Source: Pseudomaricurvus alkylphenolicus (GTDB taxonomy: Bacteria; Pseudomonadota; Gammaproteobacteria; Pseudomonadales; Cellvibrionaceae). From it: a DNA stretch of 64,000 nt. Positions 1 to 9,250 of the stretch are shown piece after piece (position 1 is the first letter of the stretch; each line of letters opens with the position of its first letter). The notes below the pieces were generated by a model. The model saw nothing but the letters and a program-made list of their open reading frames with translations. It did no database searches and was not told the origin of the DNA. The position numbers and the translations under genes are program-made. The stretch lies in the NCBI RefSeq assembly GCF_011683955.1, contig NZ_JAAQPI010000002.1, positions 696,157 to 760,156 on the forward strand, given 5' to 3'.

Positions 1-1232
1 ACGACGAGCTTTTAAAGCAGGGCGTGACGGGTCTCTGGGGAGATTTGGGAGAGCCCGAAGTGCATCCGGCGGACATCCATCACAAGGGCGGCAGCGGTGA
101 TGAACTGCACAATGTCTACGGTCATCGCTGGGCACAGATGTTATTCGAGCGATCACTACAGGCCTATCCCGAACGTCGACCCATGATTATGATGCGATCA
201 GGCTTTGCGGGTTCTCAACGCTACGGCATGATTCCCTGGACCGGCGATGTCAGTCGCAGCTGGGGCGGATTGCAACCGCAGGTCGAATTGTCATTGCAGA
301 TGGGATTGCTGGGGCTGGCCTATACCCATTCAGATTTGGGTGGCTTTGCCGGCGGCGACGAATTTGACCCGGAGCTTTATACGCGCTGGTTGCAGTTCGG
401 TGTATTCCAACCGGTGTTCCGCCCTCACGCCCAGGAAAATATTGCACCTGAACCGGTATTCCACTCGGTGGATATACAGGATATGGCGCGGGATCAAATC
501 AACCTGCGCTACCGTCTGCTGCCGTACCTTTACACCATGGCCTGGGAGAATTCCGTTTCCGGAATGCCGTTGGCAAGGCCATTGATGTTCGCCGATGAAT
601 CCGACCCGACATTGATCGACAATACAGACAGCTATCTGTGGGGCGATTCTCTATTGATCACCCCGGTGACCCGACCCGGTGTGGACTCTCAGCAAGTGCA
701 CTTGCCCGCAGGCATCTGGTTCGATTTTCACAGCGATAAACGCATCAAAGGCGGGCGCACCGTAGATATTGATGTTGACCTCAAGGCTATTCCCGTAATG
801 GTTAAGGCCGGTGCGTTTATTCCAATGCTGAGCCACAATATCGCCAATACTAAACAATACTCCACACGCGATCTGACGCTTCACTACTACGCGGACCGTT
901 CAGTAAAAGCGTCCAGCGGTCATATGTATGACGACGATGGCAAGACGCATCAGGCATTCAATAAAGAGCAGTATGAACTTCTGAATTTTGAGGCAACCCA
1001 GAGCGCGAAGAGTCTGACCATTTCACTGCAGCGAGAGGGTTACGCCTATGAAGGTCGACCCGCCAGCCGGCAGATTCAGCTGCAGGTGCACAACTGGCGG
1101 CACAAACCAAAATCTGTACGTGTCGATGGTCAGCGCCTGGACCGCAAGCAGATTCATTACGACCGCAAAGCCCGTTTACTGACCCTGTCGTTTTCCTGGG
1201 ATGGAGAGCGTCGGAAGGTTCGAATTCAATAA
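1..1232 (+). CDS. Alpha-glucosidase, glycoside hydrolase family 31 (5' end outside window)
   Basis: The gene is cut by the left edge; its frame is already open at base 3. GH31 enzymes release glucose from non-reducing ends of alpha-glucans with retention. The visible part starts at the nucleophile region: the motif GLWGDLGEPE carries the predicted nucleophile Asp (codon at 42-44), and PWTGDVSRSW further on is the acid/base Asp region. The last third looks like the beta-sandwich domains that follow the GH31 barrel. It lies directly upstream of two amylases and a sugar transporter in the same direction, so a role in maltodextrin breakdown is inferred. Substrate and linkage cannot be read from this part. 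A GTG at 24 is only an internal codon. Confidence 0.88.
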   Translation, partial: DELLKQGVTGLWGDLGEPEVHPADIHHKGGSGDELHNVYGHRWAQMLFERSLQAYPERRPMIMMRSGFAGSQRYGMIPWTGDVSRSWGGLQPQVELSLQMGLLGLAYTHSDLGGFAGGDEFDPELYTRWLQFGVFQPVFRPHAQENIAPEPVFHSVDIQDMARDQINLRYRLLPYLYTMAWENSVSGMPLARPLMFADESDPTLIDNTDSYLWGDSLLITPVTRPGVDSQQVHLPAGIWFDFHSDKRIKGGRTVDIDVDLKAIPVMVKAGAFIPMLSHNIANTKQYSTRDLTLHYYADRSVKASSGHMYDDDGKTHQAFNKEQYELLNFEATQSAKSLTISLQREGYAYEGRPASRQIQLQVHNWRHKPKSVRVDGQRLDRKQIHYDRKARLLTLSFSWDGERRKVRIQ

Positions 1233-1274
1233 TTAATACACGACTGTAATCAATTAAATAATGAGAGAGTGATT

Positions 1275-2666
1275 ATGATCAAACCGGTTTCTCTTGCACT
1301 GGTGACCAGTTCCCTGTTGTTGGGCTGCATCAACGAACAAGCTTCTGTTCCAAATCCACAGGCTGAAGTGGTAACGGAAACCCAGGACAAAGGTTTCGCA
1401 GAGAACTTTTATTCCCAGGCTTCCATCTACGAAGTTAACGTACGCCAGTTTTCCGAGGCAGGTACGTTAGAGGCTGTAACTGAACAATTGCCCCGGTTGA
1501 AAGCAATGGGTGTGGACATCATTTGGCTGATGCCGATTCAACCCATCAGCGAAGTCAAACGCAAAGGCGAGCTCGGCAGCTATTACTCCATAGCGGATTA
1601 TACCGCCGTTCATCCGGACTACGGTACGCTGGAGGACGTTAAGGCGCTTGTCGCCAAAGCACACGAGCTGAATCAAAAAGTGATTCTTGATTGGGTGGCG
1701 AATCACACGGGTTGGGATCACCCGTGGATTACCCAGCATCCTGACTGGTACAGCAAGAATGCCGACGGTGATATTACCGATCCCATTGACGCGCGCACCG
1801 GTGAATCCTGGGGATGGACTGATGTGGCGGACTTGAATTATGACAACAAGGCGCTGTGGCAGGGGATGAGCGAAGCCATGCAATTCTGGCTTCGGGAAGT
1901 GGATATGGACGGTTTCCGTTGCGATGTTGCCGGTGAGGTACATACGGAGTTCTGGAACCATGTTCGTCCACAGCTTGATGCGATTAAACCCGTGTTTATG
2001 TTGGCTGAAGCAGAAAAACCAGAGCTGCAGCAAGCTTTCGATATGTCCTACGGCTGGGAGGCACACCATCTGATCAATGCCGTGGTGAAGGGTGAAAAAG
2101 CTCCCAAGGTTATCGATGAATACATGCAGCAGCGTGCGGAGAAATTTGCCCCCGACCATCAATTGATGATGTTTACCACCAACCATGATGAAAACTCGTG
2201 GAACGGCACCGTGTTTGAACGCTTCGGCGAAGCCCATAAGGCAGCGGCCGTGCTCAGCTTTACCCTGGATGGCATGCCCCTGATTTACTCAGGTCAGGAG
2301 TCCGCGATGGACAAGCGGCTGAAGTTTTTCCAGAAAGATGCCATTGACTGGAAGGATTATCCACTGCAGGCGTTTTATTCCGACTTGTTGACCCTTAAAG
2401 ACAGTCAGTCCGCACTGTGGAGTGGGCCGGGCGGAGGCAAGTTTCAGGCGCTCAGTTACCAGTCTGACCAGACCAAGGCCTATGCTTTTCGTCGGGTGAA
2501 TAAAGATTCAAATCTCGTGATAGCGGTGAATCTGTCAGACCAACCTGCGAAGGTGACTTTGGAAACGCCCCTGGATGGTTACAAAGCCATATTCGGGCAA
2601 GGCCAATTGATTGGAGAAAGTATTGCCTTGGAACCACATCAGTTCGTGATTCTGAACAACGGTTAA
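1275..2666 (+). CDS. GH13 alpha-amylase family lipoprotein
   Basis: This 463-residue GH13 enzyme would cut alpha-1,4-glucans at the cell surface or in the periplasm. The N-terminus is a lipoprotein signal ending in the lipobox LLLGC, so it should be membrane-anchored. All four GH13 regions are present: DWVANH, GFRCDVA with nucleophile D217, AEAEKP with acid/base E245, and TTNHDE with D305. The ATG at 1275 follows a GAGAGAG ribosome-binding site by about five bases and is preferred to the in-frame GTG at 1269. It sits 42 bp after the GH31 gene and is probably co-transcribed. Cyclodextrin or pullulan activity cannot be excluded. Confidence 0.9.
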   Translation: MIKPVSLALVTSSLLLGCINEQASVPNPQAEVVTETQDKGFAENFYSQASIYEVNVRQFSEAGTLEAVTEQLPRLKAMGVDIIWLMPIQPISEVKRKGELGSYYSIADYTAVHPDYGTLEDVKALVAKAHELNQKVILDWVANHTGWDHPWITQHPDWYSKNADGDITDPIDARTGESWGWTDVADLNYDNKALWQGMSEAMQFWLREVDMDGFRCDVAGEVHTEFWNHVRPQLDAIKPVFMLAEAEKPELQQAFDMSYGWEAHHLINAVVKGEKAPKVIDEYMQQRAEKFAPDHQLMMFTTNHDENSWNGTVFERFGEAHKAAAVLSFTLDGMPLIYSGQESAMDKRLKFFQKDAIDWKDYPLQAFYSDLLTLKDSQSALWSGPGGGKFQALSYQSDQTKAYAFRRVNKDSNLVIAVNLSDQPAKVTLETPLDGYKAIFGQGQLIGESIALEPHQFVILNNG

Positions 2667-2794
2667 GGGGCCTTCAATCTATCTGTCTTGCAAGCCCCTG
2701 AATACGTATGTAGCCGCTTGTTGATGACGGGTCCGGGGGCGTAGCATGGGTAACACGATAAAGCATAAGCGCCTGGCGCGGGAGATTGAGAGAA

Positions 2795-4336
2795 GTGAAT
2801 AAAAGTCGCCCTCAACTGAGTTTTTGGCAAATCTGGAACATGTGTTTTGGCTTCCTCGGCGTCCAGTTCGGGTTCGCCCTGCAAAACGCGAACGTCAGCC
2901 GAATCTTCCAGACCTTGGGAGCGGCCATTGACGACATTCCCATTCTCTGGATCGCGGCTCCCGTCACCGGTTTGCTGGTACAGCCCATCGTTGGCTATAT
3001 GAGTGATCGCACCTGGACCAGTCTGGGTCGTCGCCGTCCGTACTTTTTGTACGGAGCTTTGCTGTCATCCGCCGCACTGCTGTTTATGCCCCATTCCCCA
3101 ACCCTATGGATTGCCGCAGGCATGTTGTGGATTATGGATGCATCGATCAATGTGTCCATGGAACCGTTCCGCGCCTTTGTCGGGGACATGCTGCCCGAGC
3201 AACAGCGCAGCAGCGGTTTTGCCATGCAGAGCTTCTTTATTGGCGTCGGCTCGGTTGTGGCTTCTGCCCTGCCCTGGATGATGGCCAATTGGTGGGATGT
3301 CAGTAATGTGGCCACCGATGGCGGTTTGCCGGATTCGGTTGTGTTCTCATTTTACGCCGGTGGCGTCGTGTTGTTGCTGGCGGTGCTGTGGACGGTGTTT
3401 ACCACCCGCGAATATTCCCCGGAGCAGATGGCCGCATTTGCGGAGCAGGAAATGGATTCCGTACACCAGCAATTGCAGGGCAACGAACCGCCGCGCACCG
3501 CCGCGCAATATCTCAAGGCCTGTTGGGTCTGGATCCTGGCCGGTGGCTTATCCACTGCCCTTGTGGCCGGGTTTGGTCTGGAGAAAGAGCTCTATATTCT
3601 GGGATTCGGCCTGATGCTGTTCGGTGGGTTGCAGCTGCTGGTTGCCAAGCTCAAGCAGGCCGGTAAGGAAGAGACCGGTTTGGGGCAGATTATGGATGAT
3701 CTGTTTGCCATGCCCGAGACCATGAAGCAGTTGGCCTGGGTGCAGTTCTTTTCCTGGTTTGCTCTGTTTGCCATGTGGATCTATGCCACGTCGGCGGTTA
3801 CTGCTCACCATTACGGCACCTCTGACACTACCACCGAGCTGTTCAATGAAGGCGCTAACTGGGTGGGTGTGCTGTTCGCCGCTTACAATGGTTTTGCTGC
3901 TCTGGCGGCGTTCTTTATTGCCTGGTTTGCCAATCGCACCAGCCACAAACTGGCGCATCTTGTGAATCTCTGGTTGGGCGGGCTCGGCTTGATGTCGTTC
4001 CTCTGGATTCGCGATCCGGCCTGGCTGATGCTCTCCATGGTAGGGGTAGGAATTGCCTGGGCTTCCATCTTGTCACTGCCCTACGCCATTCTATCCTGTT
4101 CACTGCCGACACAGAAAATGGGTGTTTACATGGGGATTTTCAACTTCTTTATCGTAATTCCACAGATTCTGGCAGCCAGCATTCTGGGTTTTCTCATCAA
4201 CCATCTGTTTGCCGGTCAGGCCATTTATGCACTGGTACTGGGTGGCGCCAGCTGGATTCTGGCGGGCGTATTGGTACTGAGGGTTAAGGAGCCGCAGGAT
4301 CTGGCCGCCTTTCAGGCAAGCAGCACGGCTCAGTAA
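2795..4336 (+). CDS. MFS sugar transporter (maltose/maltodextrin type)
   Basis: This is a roughly 513-residue, twelve-helix inner-membrane protein. The start NKSRPQLSFWQIWNMCFGFL and the following FALQNANVSR are typical of the MFS sugar carriers found next to amylases in gammaproteobacteria (GPH/SLC45-like). The loop DRTWTSLGRRRPY after helix 2 is the expected MFS signature. GTG at 2795 is preferred: GGAG lies about ten bases upstream; a TTG at 2786 in frame is the alternative. It probably imports maltose or short maltodextrins made by the flanking amylases. The substrate is inferred from context only. Confidence 0.85.
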   Translation: MNKSRPQLSFWQIWNMCFGFLGVQFGFALQNANVSRIFQTLGAAIDDIPILWIAAPVTGLLVQPIVGYMSDRTWTSLGRRRPYFLYGALLSSAALLFMPHSPTLWIAAGMLWIMDASINVSMEPFRAFVGDMLPEQQRSSGFAMQSFFIGVGSVVASALPWMMANWWDVSNVATDGGLPDSVVFSFYAGGVVLLLAVLWTVFTTREYSPEQMAAFAEQEMDSVHQQLQGNEPPRTAAQYLKACWVWILAGGLSTALVAGFGLEKELYILGFGLMLFGGLQLLVAKLKQAGKEETGLGQIMDDLFAMPETMKQLAWVQFFSWFALFAMWIYATSAVTAHHYGTSDTTTELFNEGANWVGVLFAAYNGFAALAAFFIAWFANRTSHKLAHLVNLWLGGLGLMSFLWIRDPAWLMLSMVGVGIAWASILSLPYAILSCSLPTQKMGVYMGIFNFFIVIPQILAASILGFLINHLFAGQAIYALVLGGASWILAGVLVLRVKEPQDLAAFQASSTAQ

Positions 4337-4360
4337 GCTATGACAGGTTGTGATATCGCT

Positions 4361-6043
4361 ATGAAAAAACTCTTATGGTTGGCGGCCAGTATTTCTGCAC
4401 CCCTGTTCGCAGGCGTATCGGAAAACGCTATTTCTGACAGCGCCATGGAGATTGTCGGCACCCATGAGCCGTTCGCGTCCGAGGCCGTGTACTTTGTGAT
4501 TACCGATCGCTTTGTGGACGGTGATCCCGGCAACAATCAAGTCGATCAAGGCGGTAAGCACCCCACTTACGACAGGCCTCTGATAGCACCGGATGGGCGT
4601 CACGCCAATATCGGTTACATGGGAGGTGACTTCCGTGGCTTGCTCAATAATGCGGACTATATCCGTGATATGGGGTTTTCTTCGGTATGGATTTCCCCCA
4701 TTGTGGATAATCCGGACGAAGCATTTGCCGGCGGGGACAAGGTGGAATTCGGCGGCTGGGGTGACCAGGGCAAGACCGGGTTCCACGGTTACTGGGGCAC
4801 GAACTTTTACCGTGTGGACGAGCACTGGGAATCGCCGGGTCTCAGCTTTCGCCAGCTGACACAGGCGCTGGATAACAAGGGACTGAAAACCGTGCTGGAT
4901 GTCGTGGCCAACCATGGTTCGCCCTCGTTCAGCATGCCGATTGATCAACCGGGCTATGGCGAAGTTTACGACGCCGAAAATCGTTTGCTGGCGGATCACC
5001 AAAATAAACTGCCTGAGCAGTTGAATCCGCAAGGCGAGCCTCTGCATGAGTTTTTTCATCCGATTAAGGATCCCCACACGGCTCAGTTGTCCAACTTTAA
5101 CGAGCAGAACCCTGAATTGCAGGAGTATCTGATCAACGCCTATCTGCACTGGATTGATCAGGGTGCCGACGCTTTCCGTATCGATACCGTCAAACACATG
5201 CCGCACAGCTTTTGGAAACTGTTCAGTGAGCGGATTCGCGCACGCCACCCCGGTTTCTTTATGTTTGGCGAGAGCTACAACTGGGAGGCGGAAAAGCTGG
5301 CCGAGCACACCTGGCCGCAAAACGGTGGTATGAGCGTGCTGGACTTCGCCGGACGCCAGCGAATGATTGAAGTCTTTGAAAAGCGCGATACCGACTTTTC
5401 TCAGCTCCTCGACTATCTGCACCTGGAAGATGGGCTCTATGCCAACCCCTATGAGTTGATGACGTTTTACGACAACCACGATATGAGCCGTATCAACGCC
5501 GACGAGAAGGGCTTTATCGACGCCAACAACTGGTTGTTCACATCGCGGGGGATTCCCGTGGTTTACTACGGCTCAGAAATCGGTTTTATGGCGGGTACCC
5601 GCGAGCACGAAGGCAATCGTAATTATTTTGGACAGGCGAATGTCGATAAGGCTGTCACTCATCCCATCTACAAGGCGCTTAAAAAAGTGGCCCACCTGCG
5701 ACGAGACAATATTGCGTTGCAGCGCGGTGTACAGATCAACCTTGAATTTAGCGGACACAGGGCCAGCTTTCTGCGCATCTACCAAAAAGACGGCATACAC
5801 CAGACGGCGCTGGTGCTGTTGAATAAAGGTGACAAAGCGGAGGCCTATTCCCTTGAGAACCTGCTGCCAAAGGGGAGCTGGACCGACGCATTCACCGGTG
5901 AATCGCTAGATCTAGCGCAGGGGCGTTTGAGTGCGGAGGTTGAGGCCCACGGCATTCGGGTACTGCTGTTTAACCAGCCGATTAATCATCCCGAGTTAGT
6001 AAAACGCCTGTCAAAGTCGCCCGGTGTACTGACTCAACGTTAG
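4361..6043 (+). CDS. Secreted GH13 alpha-amylase
   Basis: This 560-residue GH13 enzyme begins with a standard signal peptide (MKKLLWLAASISAPLFAG), giving a periplasmic or secreted amylase. The conserved regions are LDVVANHG, AFRIDTVKH with nucleophile D275, FMFGESYN with acid/base E304, and YDNHDMSR with D374. A C-terminal beta domain follows the barrel. The ATG at 4361 is chosen because it begins the signal peptide; the in-frame ATG at 4340 would add seven residues in front of it. Its stop overlaps the stop of the convergent LacI-type gene by four bases. It is the second amylase of the cluster and differs clearly from the lipoprotein one, so complementary substrates are likely. Confidence 0.9.
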   Translation: MKKLLWLAASISAPLFAGVSENAISDSAMEIVGTHEPFASEAVYFVITDRFVDGDPGNNQVDQGGKHPTYDRPLIAPDGRHANIGYMGGDFRGLLNNADYIRDMGFSSVWISPIVDNPDEAFAGGDKVEFGGWGDQGKTGFHGYWGTNFYRVDEHWESPGLSFRQLTQALDNKGLKTVLDVVANHGSPSFSMPIDQPGYGEVYDAENRLLADHQNKLPEQLNPQGEPLHEFFHPIKDPHTAQLSNFNEQNPELQEYLINAYLHWIDQGADAFRIDTVKHMPHSFWKLFSERIRARHPGFFMFGESYNWEAEKLAEHTWPQNGGMSVLDFAGRQRMIEVFEKRDTDFSQLLDYLHLEDGLYANPYELMTFYDNHDMSRINADEKGFIDANNWLFTSRGIPVVYYGSEIGFMAGTREHEGNRNYFGQANVDKAVTHPIYKALKKVAHLRRDNIALQRGVQINLEFSGHRASFLRIYQKDGIHQTALVLLNKGDKAEAYSLENLLPKGSWTDAFTGESLDLAQGRLSAEVEAHGIRVLLFNQPINHPELVKRLSKSPGVLTQR

Positions 6044-7086
6044 CCTTCAGGTTGGGTAGCTTGGCAACCACAGGACTGCCGTACCACCAGGCGCGGTTCC
6101 AATAACTGCGTGCCAGTGGATTCACCGCGGATTTGGGCCAGGAGATTATCCACCAGCAGCTCTCCGGCGGCACTGGTGTCCTGCAGCACAGTGGTAAGGG
6201 GCGGGTTCACGTAGGCGCTGGAGGGAATATCGTCAAAACCCACTACGGCTACTTGTCCAGGGACTTCTATGCCGGCTTCCTGCAGGGCTTTAATGGCGCC
6301 AATGGCAATCAGGTCGCTGGCGGCCAATAGGGCATCGAAGTCCTGCCCGGATTGCAGTAGTTGCTGGCAGGCCTGATAGCCTGATTCCTCCAGATTCTCA
6401 GCGTCCTCCTGCAGGTGCGGATTGAGGCTGAGGTCGTAGCTTGCAAGGGCGTCGGCACAGCCCAGATAACGTTCCCGGAACTCCGGAAAGTGTCGGGAGG
6501 CATCGCCGAGGAAGGCGATTTTGGTTCTTCCCTGTTTGATCAGGTGTTCCCCGGCGAGAAAGCCGCCCTGGTGATTGTCACAGCCCACTGAGTGGCCTGG
6601 CAAATCTTTCAGGGCCGGGCCCCACAGGGTAAAGTGCGCGCCGGCCTCCTGCAGACGGTCAAGTTTGGGTTTGACGTCAATATAGTCGCCGTAGCCCAAA
6701 AGAATAATGCCATCGGCTCGGTGAGCGTCCTCGTACTGAGCGTGCCAATCCTCCGTCAATTGCTGGAACGACACCAGTAAATCGTAACCCTGGCGGGCGG
6801 TGGCCCGGGTAATACTGCCCAGCATGGAGAGGAAAAACGGATTGATAAGGCTGTCATCGCTGGTAGGGTCCTCACACAGCAACAAGGCAATGGTACGTGT
6901 GGCCTGACTGCGAAGATTACTGGCCATTTTATCGACGTGATAGTTCAGCTCCCTGGCGATGGCCTGAACCCGATCGCGGGTTTCCTGACTGACCAGCGGG
7001 CTGTTGCGCAGCGCCCGGGATACCGTCGACTGGGACACGCCTGCCCGATAGGCGATATCAATGGAGGTGGGTTTATCCTGCTTCAT
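6040..7086 (-). CDS. LacI-family transcriptional regulator
   Basis: This 348-residue protein has the usual LacI/GalR layout: an N-terminal helix-turn-helix (SIDIAYRAGVSQSTVSRALR, about residues 8-27), the hinge near VDKMASNLRS, and a periplasmic-binding-like effector domain. It is convergent to the glucan-utilisation genes and is most likely their maltose- or glucose-responsive repressor, by analogy with MalR/AglR-type regulators. The effector is not known. The start ATG lies immediately before a 55-bp region that contains an 8-bp inverted repeat. Confidence 0.88.
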   Translation of the reverse strand: MKQDKPTSIDIAYRAGVSQSTVSRALRNSPLVSQETRDRVQAIARELNYHVDKMASNLRSQATRTIALLLCEDPTSDDSLINPFFLSMLGSITRATARQGYDLLVSFQQLTEDWHAQYEDAHRADGIILLGYGDYIDVKPKLDRLQEAGAHFTLWGPALKDLPGHSVGCDNHQGGFLAGEHLIKQGRTKIAFLGDASRHFPEFRERYLGCADALASYDLSLNPHLQEDAENLEESGYQACQQLLQSGQDFDALLAASDLIAIGAIKALQEAGIEVPGQVAVVGFDDIPSSAYVNPPLTTVLQDTSAAGELLVDNLLAQIRGESTGTQLLEPRLVVRQSCGCQATQPEG

Positions 7087-7116
7087 AGGCGATCATAATT
7101 GTTATTTTGACTGATA

Positions 7117-7143
7117 TTACCCTATAGCAGGAAATTAGGGTAA
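7117..7143. promoter_or_regulatory. Inverted repeat in front of the LacI-type gene
   Basis: TTACCCTA and TAGGGTAA form a perfect 8-bp inverted repeat separated by 11 bases, 30 bp upstream of the regulator start. It could be an autoregulatory operator or the end of the yqgF transcript. It lacks the central CG typical of LacI operators and has no T-run, so the function is open. Confidence 0.3.
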
Positions 7144-7164
7144 CGGGGCTCAAAAACCAGGTGA

Positions 7165-7581
7165 TTAACGGGTGGATTGCAGCCAGCTTTCCAGAATCAG
7201 TCTGGCGGCAATAGAATCGATGGGGCTGTCGCCATAGTTGCCCCGATGGCCTCGCTCTGCCGCCTCTTGTTTGGCGCTAAAAGTGCTTAGACGTTCATCC
7301 ACCAGTTCCACTTTAACGCCAAAGCGACCGTGTACACGATTGGCAAATTTTCTGGCGCGGGTGCTGAGTTCGCTCTCGCTGTCATCCATATTTAGCGGAA
7401 GTCCAACCAGGACCAGATTCGGCTGCCATTCTTGCAGCAGCTTTTCCACCAGATTCCAATCGGGAATGCCATCACGGGCGGCCAGGGGCGGCTGTTCAGT
7501 TGCCGCGCCGGCGATGGTGTTACCCGTGGCAACGCCGATATTGCGCGTACCATAGTCAAATGCCAATAAGGTTTGTGCCAT
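7165..7581 (-). CDS. ruvX: Putative pre-16S rRNA nuclease / Holliday junction resolvase homologue YqgF
   Basis: This 138-residue protein matches the YqgF/RuvX family in length and motifs. The RNase H-like fold begins with LLAFDYGTRNIGVATG, containing the first catalytic Asp; VDERLST and IDSIAARLILESW follow at the expected places. Family members process the 5' end of 16S rRNA and may resolve recombination intermediates. It is the last gene of the minus-strand block gshB-tonB-yqgE-yqgF, the arrangement known from pseudomonads. The downstream pyrR/pyrB genes often found there are absent and replaced by the glucan cluster. Confidence 0.93.
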   Translation of the reverse strand: MAQTLLAFDYGTRNIGVATGNTIAGAATEQPPLAARDGIPDWNLVEKLLQEWQPNLVLVGLPLNMDDSESELSTRARKFANRVHGRFGVKVELVDERLSTFSAKQEAAERGHRGNYGDSPIDSIAARLILESWLQSTR

Positions 7582-7620
7582 AGGTATGAATATGGGGCCG
7601 GAGAGGTTGTGGCTCGATGA

Positions 7621-8253
7621 TCAGGCGTGGCCCGCAATACCGGAAATCAGGTTCATGTCTACCCCGAGTTGCTGCGAGGCGGCGGCCCAGCGTTGCTCAA
7701 TGGGGGTGTCGAAGATAATGCGGCTATCGGCAGGCAAGGTCAGCCAGGCGTTGTCGGCAATTTCGCTTTCGAGCTGGCCGGGGCCCCACCCGGCATAGCC
7801 GAGAGTCACCTGGGCTTTATGCGGGCCTTCGCCGCGAGCCATGGCTTCAATGATATCCCTCGATGCAGTCAGCATCACCTCATCGGACACCGCCAGGCTG
7901 GAGTCCCACATTTGCTCGGGGCTATGCAGGATAAACCCGCGCTCAGGCTGCACCGGGCCGCCGCAGAGTACCGGCGCCGGGGTATCTTGGCTGATCTGCT
8001 CGCAGTTGAGCTGTTTGTAGACCTCGGTCATATCGATGCCCAGAGGTTGGTTGATCACAAGGCCCATGGCCCCATCGCTGCTGTGGTCACAGAGGTAGGT
8101 GATGGTGTGAGAGAAAATAGAGTCATTCAGACTCGGCATGGCAATCAGGAAGTGATTGCGAAGGTTACCGAGTGGCTGAGTGCTGTCGCCACTTTCGTTT
8201 CCATGCTGACTGTGCTTTCCGTGCCGATGATGTCTTTCTGCTGAATATCCCAT
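7621..8253 (-). CDS. yqgE: YqgE/AlgH family protein (UPF0301/DUF179)
   Basis: The conserved core starts at LRNHFLIAMPSLNDSIFSHT and continues through the family motif DGAMGLVINQPLG. The frame is open far upstream into the tonB gene, so the start is uncertain. The ATG at 8253 is chosen because it is the first after the tonB stop; it gives 210 residues, about 25 more than usual. The extra N-terminus is rich in His and charged residues (RHHRHGKHSQHGNE) and may be a real extension or an untranslated leader. The family's molecular function is unresolved; AlgH was linked to alginate regulation in Pseudomonas. Confidence 0.85.
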   Translation of the reverse strand: MGYSAERHHRHGKHSQHGNESGDSTQPLGNLRNHFLIAMPSLNDSIFSHTITYLCDHSSDGAMGLVINQPLGIDMTEVYKQLNCEQISQDTPAPVLCGGPVQPERGFILHSPEQMWDSSLAVSDEVMLTASRDIIEAMARGEGPHKAQVTLGYAGWGPGQLESEIADNAWLTLPADSRIIFDTPIEQRWAAASQQLGVDMNLISGIAGHA

Positions 8254-8320
8254 AACTTCAGTATTGGGGGCGAAACCCGGGAAAACAAGCTTTTTTTTAT
8301 CGGCCGGGCGCAATCGGGGA

Positions 8321-9241
8321 TCAGGGGGTGTTACTGGCGCTGGTGGAGAGCCCGGTAATTTCGAAGTGCCAGGTACGAATAATCTCCAACTGGTCGACAT
8401 CTTTCTTGATTTCCGGCGGAAATGGAGGAAATGGTGATGCCATGTGGACAATCTGGAGTGCGGCTTCGTCGAGAATGGAATGACCCGAGGATTGCAGAAT
8501 TTCGACGTTCATGATGGTGCCATTTGGCCGTAACACCGTCAGCAGGCGCAACTTTCCGTAGATACGCTGGCGAATGGCCTCACGGGGGAAATTGCGGTTA
8601 CCCACAAACTCTACTTTGCTGGTCCATTTACTGAGGTATTCCGCATCCACAGAGGCTTGAGTGGCCACGGAGGTTATTCGATGAATCCGTGGCCGCCTGG
8701 CAATTGCCTGTCGCTGTTGATCGAGCTTAGCTCTGAGGCTGGCAATTTCGGCGCTCAAAGGGGTATCCACAAGATCCTTGCCGCTGAGCTGCCGCTGTTC
8801 TTCTTGCTGTTCCGAAGTTTTCTTCACTACAGCCTTCAGCCGACTGCGGCTCTCCGTGACAATTGGCTGCACTGTCTCTCTGGGCTCGCGAGAGTGGGCT
8901 TTAACCTGAGGGGTAGGGTTTACCTCCCGAATATGGCTGTCGGCAATAGGGGCAATCTGGTCAGTAGTGACTTCTTTGGCACGTTCACCGGTACCGCTGG
9001 CCTGCTGGTCGTGCTGGGCCAGAAAATCGGCCTTTTCGGGGGCCTCTTTGGCCTTGTGTGTGGCCAGCGTGATTTCCAGTGTGGGATTGGGTTGCTTGTT
9101 CAGGCTGGTCTTAAAGGTAACGCCCAGAATCAGCAGCGCGTGCAGCACCACGGCCACAAACACGGTAAAAGTCAGGCGGTCGACAGTGTCGACCGATACC
9201 GGCTTGAGTTCGGTGGCGTTAATGGGCGCCTGGGCGGTCAT
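8321..9241 (-). CDS. TonB-family energy transducer
   Basis: This 306-residue protein has one transmembrane helix near residues 25-45 (VFVAVVLHALLILGVTF), a long charged periplasmic linker, and a C-terminal TonB domain with LRLLTVLRPNGTIMNVEI and the late ASPFPPFPPEI segment. It would link the proton-motive force to an outer-membrane receptor or serve a structural role. The gene begins nine bases after gshB ends and is part of the gshB-tonB-yqgE-yqgF operon. No exbB/exbD is nearby. Position between gshB and yqgE matches the tonB3-type gene needed for twitching in Pseudomonas aeruginosa; a role in motility is therefore possible but inferred. Confidence 0.87.
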   Translation of the reverse strand: MTAQAPINATELKPVSVDTVDRLTFTVFVAVVLHALLILGVTFKTSLNKQPNPTLEITLATHKAKEAPEKADFLAQHDQQASGTGERAKEVTTDQIAPIADSHIREVNPTPQVKAHSREPRETVQPIVTESRSRLKAVVKKTSEQQEEQRQLSGKDLVDTPLSAEIASLRAKLDQQRQAIARRPRIHRITSVATQASVDAEYLSKWTSKVEFVGNRNFPREAIRQRIYGKLRLLTVLRPNGTIMNVEILQSSGHSILDEAALQIVHMASPFPPFPPEIKKDVDQLEIIRTWHFEITGLSTSASNTP

Positions 9242-9250
9242 GATTGCAGC

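Noticed and set aside
2666-2699. AGGGGC/GCCCCT hairpin after the first amylase gene as a terminator
   Set aside because: Stem of six with a 22-base loop and no T-run; also the MFS gene downstream is likely in the same transcript.
2701-2710. ATACGTAT palindrome between the amylase and MFS genes as a LacI operator
   Set aside because: Eight bases with no second copy near the other cluster genes; too short to support.
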